Positions 34,357 to 43,041 of a DNA stretch of 64,000 bases are shown in pieces. The position numbers and the translations under genes are program-made. Location of the stretch: positions 310,001-374,000 of the forward strand of contig NZ_WVHO01000010.1 in the NCBI RefSeq assembly GCF_009834805.1, read 5' to 3'. The notes below the pieces were generated by a model that did not search any database, was not told the DNA's origin, and saw only the letters and a list, made by a program, of their open reading frames with translations. This stretch comes from Saccharibacter sp. 17.LH.SD. GTDB taxonomy: Bacteria; Pseudomonadota; Alphaproteobacteria; Acetobacterales; Acetobacteraceae. The stretch's first letter is position 1; every line of letters starts with the position of its first letter.

Positions 34357-34624
34357 CCCGCTCTTTTAGTTCTTTCCCCGCACGGAAGTAAGGAACATAT
34401 TTCTCCCCTACTTTTACAGCCTCTCCCGTGCGCGGGTTCCTCCCCACATGTGCCGTGTGTTGGCGTGTGCCGAAACTCCCTAAACCACGCAACTCCACAC
34501 GCTTTCCCTTACCGAGCTCTTGTGCCAGATGCTGGAAGATTGTGTGCACGGCAGCATCAACTTCGTGCTGCTGCCGATCAGTAAAAAGAGCACTTAACAA
34601 GGCAACGAATTCAGACCTCGTCAT
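34286..34624 (-). CDS. ihfB: integration host factor beta subunit
   Basis: HU/IHF-family protein with MTRSEFVALL, the VELRGLGSFGTRQH segment, the beta-arm GRNPRTGEAVKVGEKYVPYF and the final basic helix. The family domain ends near residue 93; a further 19 residues come from reading through the tail-to-tail overlap with the LysR gene. Its partner ihfA is at 24828-25139. Beta versus HU is judged from the RHTAHVGRNPRTGE-like arm. Confidence 0.87.
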   Translation of the reverse strand: MTRSEFVALLSALFTDRQQHEVDAAVHTIFQHLAQELGKGKRVELRGLGSFGTRQHTAHVGRNPRTGEAVKVGEKYVPYFRAGKELKERVNRRNHGMNQHCVSELPSLSEPH

Positions 34625-34769
34625 AAGCCACTTCCTTGAGATTGGGATTTATCAATCCCAATACTGCAACAATAACGCACAAAAAATCAAGCAATAGGAC
34701 GCATAATCACCCAATAAAAAGACAATGATAACCAAATATTATTCATACTTATGAAACAAAAACTCTTTG

Positions 34770-35273
34770 TTAACTTTTTTCGTCCTGCCCATCTTCATCA
34801 CTACGGCGTCCATCAGAAGCAGAACCAATATTGCGGCCTAACCCAATGTGACGCGCCAAAACAGACCGCCGCTCTGCATAATTAGGAGCCACTAAGGGGT
34901 AATCATCCGGCAAGCCCCATTTTTCGCGATATTGCTCTGGAGATAATCCATAATTGCTCTGGAGATGACGCTTCAGCATTTTGAGCTTCTTCCCATCCTC
35001 CAGACAGACAATATAATCTGGATAGACAGACTTCTTAATGGGCACCGCTGGTTGTGGACGCGCTGACGCCTCCCCATCACCCCGGCCACTTACCGACCCA
35101 GATTGACCCGCTAGCGCCATATATATGCTTCGAATTAAGCCTGGTAAGGCATCAATCTCGACAAAAGAGCCTGCAACTTTGGCTATCGTAATCTCTGTCG
35201 TCAATTTGAGCAGCTCTTCGTGTTCTCGTTCTCTGATGTTCGCTTGGTCATCAATAGTTGTATGGTCCATCAT
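34770..35273 (-). CDS. mucR: MucR/Ros-family transcriptional regulator
   Basis: A 167-residue protein with a Ros/MucR domain in the C-terminal half: YPDYIVCLEDGKKLKMLKRH, SPEQYREKWGLP and DYPLVAPNYAERRS. MucR proteins bind AT-rich DNA and control exopolysaccharide, motility and cell-cycle genes in alphaproteobacteria. The second zinc ligand of Ros (CLEC) is Asp here (CLED), a variant known in the family. An upstream AT-rich region (35274-35399) must hold its promoter and that of the divergent UdgX gene. Confidence 0.88.
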   Translation of the reverse strand: MMDHTTIDDQANIREREHEELLKLTTEITIAKVAGSFVEIDALPGLIRSIYMALAGQSGSVSGRGDGEASARPQPAVPIKKSVYPDYIVCLEDGKKLKMLKRHLQSNYGLSPEQYREKWGLPDDYPLVAPNYAERRSVLARHIGLGRNIGSASDGRRSDEDGQDEKS

Positions 35274-35399
35274 GAAATTACCTTCTCAAGTCACCACCAT
35301 CGTTGTGATATAGGAATTGCTCCTTCCGATATGCAATAGCTCACGATAAATGTACTTTTATAATAGTATAATCCTTTTAATATGCAGGTAGTCATCATT

Positions 35400-36665
35400 A
35401 TGACCCGAGTCTCTCTCGCAACGGAAAGTGATTTCATTGGATGGCGAGCATGGACACGTTCGTTATTACATCAGCATGTTCCTTCTCGTGAGATTGTTTG
35501 GAATATTCCAACTCAACCGCATTTTCATATTCCCGAGAAGCATACCCTTCCACAATCAGAAGCCTCATTAACACTCTCTCCTTATTTCAGAGATCTAATT
35601 TCGGCCATTTTCGTTTCCGGTCATCCACAACGCTTTTCTTTACTCTATGATTTACTAGAAAAACTTCGTGACCATCCCCAATTGCCAAAAGATGATCCTA
35701 GTCTCACACCATTAAAAACATTGGCTCTACAAACACGCCAAGAAGCGATGGCATTACGTCAAACATTACCGCCATCGCTTTACCCTGAAATGACTATCCA
35801 TCGACTTCAAGTCCCAAGCTCTCTCCTCGATAGCCAAGCTCACGCTCTTCGTGCGCTCCGCCCCTGGCCTTGGCTCATTCAAACCCCAGGTCGCCTATAT
35901 CTCTACGAAAATCATCAATTACGTTTTGGCCTATCCCCAGAAGACCCGGACATCATTAGTGACGACCAACAACTCCTCACCTATGCGCGTCAACACACAG
36001 TCCCAACCCATAATCACCCTTATTGGGACACCATTTTACCCCTCAAACTTCATCCACTACCACACCTTATTCAACGTGCCCCTTCTTTAGAGACGCTACG
36101 CGCCTATGCCGCGGACTGTACGTTATGTTCTCTATGCCAACATGCCTCCCGAACTGTTTTCGGTGAGGGAAATCCTTCATCCTCCCTCCTATTTGTTGGA
36201 GAGCAACCAGGAGACCAAGAGGACCGGCAAGGTCGTCCTTTTGTTGGGCCTGCAGGGCAATTATTTAATGACGCTCTACGCGAAGCGGGTGGCGAGCGGC
36301 ATCATTACTGGGTGAGCAACGCCGTCAAACATTTTAGATTTACCCCCCGCAATGGACGCCGTATTCATCAAAAACCTGATACCCCACATATCCAGGCATG
36401 TTCTCCGTGGCTTGCAGCAGAGCGACGTCTGCTCCGACCAAAAGTAACTGTTATGCTTGGTGCAACAGGAGCAAGCGCTATTCTGGGGCGTACAGTGCGC
36501 GTCATGAGGGAACGTTCTCAGCTTTTCTCACTTCCCGATGGAAGTACAGGCTTGATCACTGTGCATCCTTCCTCCCTTTTGCGGCAACCTGACGAGAAAC
36601 TTCGCCAACAAGAGATTAAAAAATTTATCTCAGATCTTAATTTGGCTCTCTCAGCTCTCGCCTAA
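35400..36665 (+). CDS. DUF4130-like/UdgX fusion, uracil-DNA-binding protein
   Basis: About 421 residues. The N-terminal ~220 residues resemble a shortened DUF4130 region (SPYFRDLISAIFVSG, LLYDLLEKLRD). The C-terminal ~200 residues are a UDG-superfamily domain: Fe-S cysteines CTLCSLC, motif GEQPGDQED, and the diagnostic loop TPRNGRRIHQKP. UdgX proteins differ from other glycosylases in that the His of the KRRIH loop forms a covalent bond with the abasic site after removing uracil. That loop is present with Arg at the first position. ATG at 35400 is slightly better than 35382. The protein likely acts in DNA repair. Confidence 0.87.
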   Translation: MTRVSLATESDFIGWRAWTRSLLHQHVPSREIVWNIPTQPHFHIPEKHTLPQSEASLTLSPYFRDLISAIFVSGHPQRFSLLYDLLEKLRDHPQLPKDDPSLTPLKTLALQTRQEAMALRQTLPPSLYPEMTIHRLQVPSSLLDSQAHALRALRPWPWLIQTPGRLYLYENHQLRFGLSPEDPDIISDDQQLLTYARQHTVPTHNHPYWDTILPLKLHPLPHLIQRAPSLETLRAYAADCTLCSLCQHASRTVFGEGNPSSSLLFVGEQPGDQEDRQGRPFVGPAGQLFNDALREAGGERHHYWVSNAVKHFRFTPRNGRRIHQKPDTPHIQACSPWLAAERRLLRPKVTVMLGATGASAILGRTVRVMRERSQLFSLPDGSTGLITVHPSSLLRQPDEKLRQQEIKKFISDLNLALSALA

Positions 36666-36697
36666 CGATCGAAAGAAGAGTAGGGTTCCCCAAAGTT

Positions 36698-38920
36698 ATG
36701 ACGGACCGTACCATGCAAACAAAAGCAGCCCCTGCTCCATCGCTCAGTGGGAAGAGACCCTTTCTTGCTTGGCTGTACGCTCCATCACCTGCAGCTTTCA
36801 TCTTTGCACTTCGTACCACAGTTGCCGCATGCCTCGCATTAGGCATCGCCTTTTGGATGGAACTTGATAGTCCTGCCTGGTCCGCTATGACCGTATGGTC
36901 AGTCGCCCAGCTATCACGTGGGGAAAGTCTGTCTAAAGCACGTTGGCGTATTGTTGGAACATTCATCGGTGCCTGCGCAGCTATTAGTTTTATGGGAATT
37001 TGCCCGCAAGCGCCGTGGCTATTTTTCCCACTCATCGCGTTATGGATTGGTCTTTGCTGTGGGCTAGCCACTTTTGTGAGTAACTTCCGCTCTTATGCCA
37101 TGGTTCTGGCTGGCTATACATGCACAATCATTTGTATGTCTGCAGCCCCCGATGGCAATCGCGTTTTCATGCTTGCTGTCTCGCGTGGCACTTACATTCT
37201 GCTTGGCGTTTTATGCGAGAGCTTTGTTGGTTTCCTCTTCGCCTTTAATCAAGAACGTGCCGCTCATCTACAGCTTCGCCGCAAATTAGAATCCGGCTTG
37301 CTTCTCGTATCGCAAACCCTCGCCAATATTCTCGGACGACGACACGAAGCTTTAACAGCCGCACGCAACCAATTTGATACAATCCTAAAAATTAATGACC
37401 AAATTGAATTTGCTGAGGTGGAAATGGGCGCCCATGGCCGCGAAGGAGATCATGCGCGCGCAGCCCTCTCCGCGGTTTCTGCTCTACTCTCTCGCGGTTT
37501 TGGAATGGCAACACGCCTTCAACTCCTGACGCATCATCATCCAGATTATCAAACAGCTTCTGACGAAATTGTCACTTTTCTTCATGATCTTCCCCAGAGG
37601 CTTTCTCAGGAAAACACGGTTCCAGACCTTCTAGCAGAGCTTCAACATCTTCGGGATATTTGCCGACAATATGCTGCTCCGCACCGCCTTCAACAAGTAA
37701 CAGACATCAATAAACCTTCCCAACTTACCCCTGAAGAAGTGGATGATGTTACGGCGCGCGAGGAGGCTTATATCACCCGCTCAGAGCTTGATGAGCGTAT
37801 TCTCTTCGTCTCATTGGGTGAATTGCTGGGGGATTTAGAACAAGCGATCTCGGAATACCAAGCCAGTACTCATTCCATTCGTGGTGACCATTTCACCTTC
37901 AGGCGACGTGCTCATCGTGATACGCGCCTTGCTATCAATAATGGTATTCGCGGCATTTTAGCCGTTCTCATTGCTGCACTCATTTATGAAATTACAGCAT
38001 GGCCCCAAGGTTTCGCCTTTGTTGAATTCACGTCCTTGGTCTGCGCTCTCTATGCAACACAAGAAAATCCCGTCTTAGGAACGACCAACTTTCTAAAGGG
38101 AACGCTTGCTTCCGTAGGCGTTGCTTGGGTTCTTGTCTTTATACTCATTCCCATGATCAAAACGTACGAACCTCTCGTGATTGTTCTTGGAGGTGCTATG
38201 ATGCTTGGCGGGCTCGCCAGAGCAAACCCTTCAACAGCTGGTGGGGCTTCTGCCTATGGGCTTTTAATGCCAGCAATGCTCGGCTTACAAAACCATCATG
38301 TCATGAATGAGATGACCTTTTATAATAACAACTTGGCCATTGTTTTAGGCACGACGTTGAGCGTCATGGTGTTCCGCAGTATCCTGCCCTTTAACAGCCG
38401 CGATGAACGTTTTCGTCTCCGCCGTCTCATGCTTAAGGAGCTTCGCTCTCTGGCGAGCCCCAGCCATGTTCCACAAATAAGCGCTTGGATTGGCCATAGC
38501 ACGGATCGTTTTGCTCGAATTCTACGCCATTCAGGCCCTGAAAAAACACCCGCTGTCGAAGCCGCCATTCAAGGCACTCTAGCCACTCTAACACTTGGTT
38601 TGAACATTATTCGGCTTCGGTCTGTTATGGATCGAGAATACTTACCCGAGAGCGCACGTCGCCCTATCGTACTTGTCCTACAATATATTGAAATGTCCAC
38701 CCATCGTCATGGTCGCGCCGCACGCGTCTCTCGCGCGGCCATACGCCGCCTCCGTGTTATTGATACACAAGAAGAAGATATCATCACACGCCTAGAGATT
38801 ACACGCGCCATAACATATCTAGTTGTTATTGCGTACACTTTAGAAACCAATGAAAACTTCCTTGATGAAAAGAAGCTCTTTACGGGAGAAAAACACCATC
38901 CTCCCCTCAAAGCAGCATAG
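36698..38920 (+). CDS. FUSC-family membrane exporter
   Basis: A 740-residue protein with two groups of about five to six membrane helices (residues ~30-190 and ~410-560) and soluble helical parts after each, the AaeB/FUSC architecture. FALRTTVAACLALGIAFWMELDSPAW is the first repeat and the second begins GIRGILAVLIAALIYEITAWPQG. Members export aromatic acids or similar compounds and often work with a membrane-fusion partner. No fusion protein gene is adjacent, so the partner is unresolved. It starts 32 bases after the UdgX gene and may share its transcript. Confidence 0.85.
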   Translation: MTDRTMQTKAAPAPSLSGKRPFLAWLYAPSPAAFIFALRTTVAACLALGIAFWMELDSPAWSAMTVWSVAQLSRGESLSKARWRIVGTFIGACAAISFMGICPQAPWLFFPLIALWIGLCCGLATFVSNFRSYAMVLAGYTCTIICMSAAPDGNRVFMLAVSRGTYILLGVLCESFVGFLFAFNQERAAHLQLRRKLESGLLLVSQTLANILGRRHEALTAARNQFDTILKINDQIEFAEVEMGAHGREGDHARAALSAVSALLSRGFGMATRLQLLTHHHPDYQTASDEIVTFLHDLPQRLSQENTVPDLLAELQHLRDICRQYAAPHRLQQVTDINKPSQLTPEEVDDVTAREEAYITRSELDERILFVSLGELLGDLEQAISEYQASTHSIRGDHFTFRRRAHRDTRLAINNGIRGILAVLIAALIYEITAWPQGFAFVEFTSLVCALYATQENPVLGTTNFLKGTLASVGVAWVLVFILIPMIKTYEPLVIVLGGAMMLGGLARANPSTAGGASAYGLLMPAMLGLQNHHVMNEMTFYNNNLAIVLGTTLSVMVFRSILPFNSRDERFRLRRLMLKELRSLASPSHVPQISAWIGHSTDRFARILRHSGPEKTPAVEAAIQGTLATLTLGLNIIRLRSVMDREYLPESARRPIVLVLQYIEMSTHRHGRAARVSRAAIRRLRVIDTQEEDIITRLEITRAITYLVVIAYTLETNENFLDEKKLFTGEKHHPPLKAA

Positions 38921-39078
38921 AAACTTTGTAAGTGACTTTTCAATGTGCTGATCGCTGAGAAACATGATTCATATCATCCCGCACCAATCCCTGAATCATT
39001 CTACAAAATGATCCTTGACATGATTTACAAAAAAGAAAAGATTAAAAAATTCTTCACATCATGAGGATATTTTGAAGT

Positions 39079-39840
39079 ATGCTCTCTTCACTGAAAAAAA
39101 TTGCTTCAAATATATCCAGCGGTGACCCAAAGAAAAAAACGATTTATCACAGAACAAAAAAAATAAGAGACGCGCTTGATCGATACATTATGAAGCATTC
39201 TTTTATACAGGATCAGGCTATTTTTGACCCATCGATACTACCATGGACACGGTTACTCCAAAATAATTGGACATTAATTCGTGAAGAAGCACTTAATATC
39301 AGAGCGGAAGATATTCCTTCTCTAGGTGAAATCTCACCTGACCACGGACGAATTGCCGCAGACCGACGCTGGAAATCTTTTTTCCTTGAAGGCTATGGAT
39401 ATAAACGCGAAGAAAATCGACAACGCGCTCCCATGACCTCATCGCTCATTGATCAAATCCCTGACGTCTGTACCGCTAGTTTTTCCGTCATAGAGCCAGG
39501 TGGCCACATCCCACGCCATCGAGGTATGACGAAGGGAATGCTCAATTGCCACTTGTCATTAAAAACACCACAAGACAGAGATAATTGCTGGATACAGCTC
39601 GAAGAAGGCTCTCACCTCCATAAACTCCCATGGAAAGAAGGTGACATTCTTCTCTTCGATGACACGTATAATCATGAGGTTTGGAATAATACAAACGAGG
39701 AACGATATATTCTCTTTGTGCAAGTGATGCGCCCTTGTCGTCCTCCCGCATCATGGCTCTTAAAAACCTTTTTCTTTGGCGTACGTCATTCTCGTTTTGT
39801 GCAAGATATTCGTCGAAATTTAGATAAGAGGAATGCTTAG
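39079..39840 (+). CDS. aspartyl/asparaginyl beta-hydroxylase-like dioxygenase
   Basis: A 253-residue cytosolic protein with an Asp/Asn beta-hydroxylase domain in residues ~90-235. The iron/2-oxoglutarate site is visible as HIPRHRG (first metal histidine) and FDDTYNHEVWNNT (second histidine), with RYILFVQVMRP after it. The family includes LpxO, which hydroxylates lipid A acyl chains, and peptide hydroxylases; LpxO-like proteins share the HIPRHRG context. The gene is AT-rich with many A-runs in its first 120 bases, unlike its neighbours. Substrate not determined. Confidence 0.8.
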   Translation: MLSSLKKIASNISSGDPKKKTIYHRTKKIRDALDRYIMKHSFIQDQAIFDPSILPWTRLLQNNWTLIREEALNIRAEDIPSLGEISPDHGRIAADRRWKSFFLEGYGYKREENRQRAPMTSSLIDQIPDVCTASFSVIEPGGHIPRHRGMTKGMLNCHLSLKTPQDRDNCWIQLEEGSHLHKLPWKEGDILLFDDTYNHEVWNNTNEERYILFVQVMRPCRPPASWLLKTFFFGVRHSRFVQDIRRNLDKRNA

Positions 39841-40024
39841 CGCGGAGGCACGCCCGCACATATCGACCGAATACGTATAATCTAACACGTTAGCTTCAAT
39901 ATGCTTCCGTAATACAGCTTATACTGTCTCTCAAAAACGCATGGCGAGCCGTATATGCACCACTAACAAGAAATCATAGAGCACAAACCCTAAGTCAGCT
40001 TTAGACCAAACTTCTATGGATTCT

Positions 40025-40445
40025 TCACTTATTTCCACCACAACGCAGACCAATTAGATTAGGCTCCTCAGCCATCAAAGGCGTATAAGAACCAAAACTC
40101 CCCGTTGACGGCTTTTCCCATGCAACAGTTTGACCAACAGCCTTGTCACGCTTTCCCTGGAGAGCAAGCTGGGCCTGACGTCAATCTTGTTTATCCATTC
40201 GATTGGTCAGTAATCATTCCCTCCCAGCAGCCCGACAAAAACGCCAGCACTAGCGCCGATAGCTGCACCACCGGCGGCAACTTCCTAATACACCAATCAA
40301 GCCACCAGAAAGTGTTTTAGGACCAAAGCATGACATACATTCTGAACTTGTTCCTCAGGTGAATGATAATGCCGGTCCGTACAGCCTAGGGACGTAATGA
40401 TAAGGGGAATACCCACGACATAAACAAAAGCCGTGGATAAACCAT
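40025..40445 (-). pseudogene. decayed glycine-zipper (17 kDa surface antigen-like) lipoprotein gene
   Basis: Pieces of a lipoprotein appear in different minus-strand frames. A lipobox-like LIITSLGCTD is followed by HSPEEQVQNVCHAL; a glycine zipper GGAAIGASAGVFVGLLGG lies in the same frame after two stops; then, in another frame, LQGKRDKAVGQTVAWEKP, GSFGSYTPLMAEEP and LRCGGNK end at a TGA. The order lipobox, Gly zipper, VGQTVAW and GSYTP is that of outer-membrane surface antigen lipoproteins. Frameshifts and in-frame stops make it non-functional. No intact start codon is in phase. This explains most of the 650-base gap. Confidence 0.65.
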
Positions 40446-40493
40446 CAAATCATCCCGGTAAAAACGTTGGCAGCAACGACTCTCGGTAACAAT

Positions 40494-41678
40494 TTAGTCT
40501 TCTTTGGTCAGCTCTGCCGTCACTGGCAAATTGATGCCAGAACCTGGAACACCAATAGTCCCATGAAGGACCTCAATCCCACCGCTGAGACTTGAACCTT
40601 CATTAGAACGCTTCAGAAGCAGATTCTCCGATTTGCTATCTGTAACAAGGGGCCCCGCAGTTGTAGCCGAAAGCTCACATTGCTTCGTCTCAACAATGCA
40701 GCGCCAATAACCATTAAGCAGGACGGAGTGCAGCCGCGTAATGCCAATCCAACTATCAACGAGGCGGCCATCATGATCCATAAGAATAGACATCCGACCA
40801 TGAAGGTCATGGCCTGCATCTTTAAGTGTCACTTCATAGGCCACACCACCCTCAGGCACAGCATTCGGCACATTCAGATCGAACCCCATACCGGCAACAT
40901 TCGCCCCCATTGAGGCAAAACCTGCTCTCCAAAATTTGCGAATGTTATCGCCCGTTTGCCCATCATCCTTAATAAAGGAGCCCACACCAAATGCATAAAA
41001 AATGCTCCGATGAAGGCTCACCCCGAGGTCACTCCCAACATCAACCTTATTGGGAACGCTCTTATAAACGGACCCAAGCTCACTATTTTCTGCCATGTCA
41101 GAATAGAGAATAGCGCGAATGGTGCCATGCTCGTTGGAATAGCGAGCACCGTCAGAGGCCAAAGATCGAATAACGGATTTCTTTGGTGGATTGCTCAAAT
41201 TAATGGCAACATCTTCAGCTGGACGCGCACCTGTTTTGTATATCACGGTCACAGCGGCCCCAAAGTCTCTCATAAAAAAGCCTTTTTGCTCTTTAAGAGC
41301 AGACATTGGATCTCCAGAGAAAAAATGATGTTCGTTAGCCATGTTTGCGGCTTGCTGCTGTGTCACTCCTGGCCAACAGCCACTCCAGATTTCTTTGCTC
41401 TGCCCATTTGCTGGAGATAACTCTACGACAGTTGTGCGCTCTCCTGGCATGAGTGTTTGTTGAAGTTTCTGCTGGATCGTTCTCGCCCATTCAACTTTGC
41501 CACGAACAATATCCATGTCATCAACATAAACAACAGTCTGCCTAGGAGCATCCAACTTGCAATAAGAGGCATCTAAAGTTGTTCCAGTGCCGAACATTCC
41601 TTCAGCATGAGCACTTTGTGCAAAAAGAAATGACAACACAGCCAAGGCCGCACCGGAGAAAAGATTTCTAGTCATCAT
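40494..41678 (-). CDS. secreted protein of unknown function (trio gene 3)
   Basis: About 394 residues. A Sec signal peptide (LFSGAALAVLSFLFAQSAHA) is cleaved after AHA. The mature part starts with QTVVYVDDMDIVRGKVEWARTIQ, which resembles the first strand and helix of a von Willebrand A-like fold; two or three cysteines (SYCKL, SGCWPG) could form a disulfide. Near residue 300 it has WIGITRLHSVLLNGYWRC. I recognise no family. AAGGGA stands just before the ATG pair at 41678/41675; the frame extends to 41705 only through a TTG. It follows the membrane gene by about 20 bases and probably works with it in the periplasm or on the surface. Confidence 0.7.
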   Translation of the reverse strand: MMTRNLFSGAALAVLSFLFAQSAHAEGMFGTGTTLDASYCKLDAPRQTVVYVDDMDIVRGKVEWARTIQQKLQQTLMPGERTTVVELSPANGQSKEIWSGCWPGVTQQQAANMANEHHFFSGDPMSALKEQKGFFMRDFGAAVTVIYKTGARPAEDVAINLSNPPKKSVIRSLASDGARYSNEHGTIRAILYSDMAENSELGSVYKSVPNKVDVGSDLGVSLHRSIFYAFGVGSFIKDDGQTGDNIRKFWRAGFASMGANVAGMGFDLNVPNAVPEGGVAYEVTLKDAGHDLHGRMSILMDHDGRLVDSWIGITRLHSVLLNGYWRCIVETKQCELSATTAGPLVTDSKSENLLLKRSNEGSSLSGGIEVLHGTIGVPGSGINLPVTAELTKED

Positions 41679-41697
41679 GAAGTCCCTTAGAGGTAAG

Positions 41698-43029
41698 TTA
41701 AGCAACTGGAGCCGGTTTTACAGTCATTCGATAATAATCGGTGGGTGATACCGGACGCGTTGCCGTTCCCTGTACCAAGTAGAGTTTAGCCTTACCGTTA
41801 TTCACAGCATTTAAAAGAACATCTTTGTACGTGGCCACATTCGCATCCGTCACAGCCTTGATTTCTGCTTCGATCGCTTGCTGGTAGATAGCCACTTGGC
41901 GGAGCATATTGAGTTGCGGCTTAACGGCCTTGGAACGCGTTTCAGCGGCGCGCTCTTTCTCTTCTATTTCCTTATCTGCTGTCGCTACAACGTGCTGGCG
42001 ACGCGCTTTCATGACAGCCTGCATCTTCTCCCATGCCTTACGGTGTATATGATATTGCTTCGTGATGTCCATATAATCTGGATCACTATCATGACCGACA
42101 TAGGAGATAATAACGCCGACCATCCAAGCCCCTAAATTGGCAATAAGGCTGATAAAGACATCGCGCGCCGGGTTGACTTGCACCACGCCAACATTACCTA
42201 AAATACTGTCTCCTCCGCCCTGATTGTGCATGGCCTCTAGGGCAGCCGCCCAACGGGCCCATCCCGTAAAACACAAGACAATGGCGAGAGCAGCTGAAGA
42301 CAGAGCAAACATGCGCCAACTTCCCGCTCGTTCCCCAGGGGATTTAGAGGGCGCAAATCGGTAGGACCATTGTTTGAAAAGCTCACCATGTTGGTGAGCT
42401 GCCAACGCCAACAAAACACCAAGAATAATCGTCGTGCCTAACGCCACAGCTGGAACGCCCCAGAAGGCATTAAAGGCATGGTAGTTCACAAAACATTCCG
42501 TTAACAAAACAAGTGCCAACACAACCCAATATATTTTCTTTTTAGCAAACATCTGGGCGTCACGGTTAGAATGCTTGTTACGGAAGTCATCATAACGGTT
42601 TTTGGAACGACTATAATTTTCGTCTACATTGATAAATCTTGGGTCCTGCGTAAGCTCTAATTCAATCCCTTTAAGTTGCTGATCACGCTTGGCTTTAATC
42701 TTGTTCACTTGCTGGCGGAGATCATCAATGGCGGTAATATCCGCCATATAAGGTTGCATCGCCGTTTCGAAGCGACTTTTAAGATGACGCCATTCCGCTC
42801 TGACCTCTTGCTCGGGCTCAATAATCGTGAGACGCATGCCACTTGTGATGCCATTCTCATCAATATTGATATGACCAAAAGCAATTTCTTCCTCAGCTTG
42901 GCTGCGGAGAGTGTCAATTGAGGCAGAGACGGCACGCGCACGCCCCAGCGTGAACCCCATAGCATCTCGGAAGGCCTGATTGAGATCAACTGGGCCGTCC
43001 TTATTGTCGGTTTCGTTTGATACAGACAT
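41698..43029 (-). CDS. four-helix inner-membrane protein with coiled coils, unknown (trio gene 2)
   Basis: A 443-residue protein. Residues 1-160 are soluble and helical with a basic coiled coil (LRQQVNKIKAKRDQQLKG). Four hydrophobic helices follow, in two pairs at about 165-225 and 245-330 (IYWVVLALVLLTECFV, VALGTTIILGVLLALAAH, FALSSAALAIVLCFTGW, FISLIANLGAWMVGVII). A second coiled-coil region at 335-410 is rich in E and K. No enzyme motif or transporter signature is seen. Charge distribution suggests both long helical regions are cytosolic. It lies 12 bases after the OmpA-type lipoprotein gene and before the secreted protein, so the three form one operon. Confidence 0.7.
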   Translation of the reverse strand: MSVSNETDNKDGPVDLNQAFRDAMGFTLGRARAVSASIDTLRSQAEEEIAFGHINIDENGITSGMRLTIIEPEQEVRAEWRHLKSRFETAMQPYMADITAIDDLRQQVNKIKAKRDQQLKGIELELTQDPRFINVDENYSRSKNRYDDFRNKHSNRDAQMFAKKKIYWVVLALVLLTECFVNYHAFNAFWGVPAVALGTTIILGVLLALAAHQHGELFKQWSYRFAPSKSPGERAGSWRMFALSSAALAIVLCFTGWARWAAALEAMHNQGGGDSILGNVGVVQVNPARDVFISLIANLGAWMVGVIISYVGHDSDPDYMDITKQYHIHRKAWEKMQAVMKARRQHVVATADKEIEEKERAAETRSKAVKPQLNMLRQVAIYQQAIEAEIKAVTDANVATYKDVLLNAVNNGKAKLYLVQGTATRPVSPTDYYRMTVKPAPVA

Positions 43030-43041
43030 TCTGTTCTTCCA

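Noticed and set aside
40105-40320. 71-codon plus-strand frame in the 40-kb gap
   Set aside because: It runs antisense to the recognisable remains of the lipoprotein gene and has no ribosome site or family resemblance.
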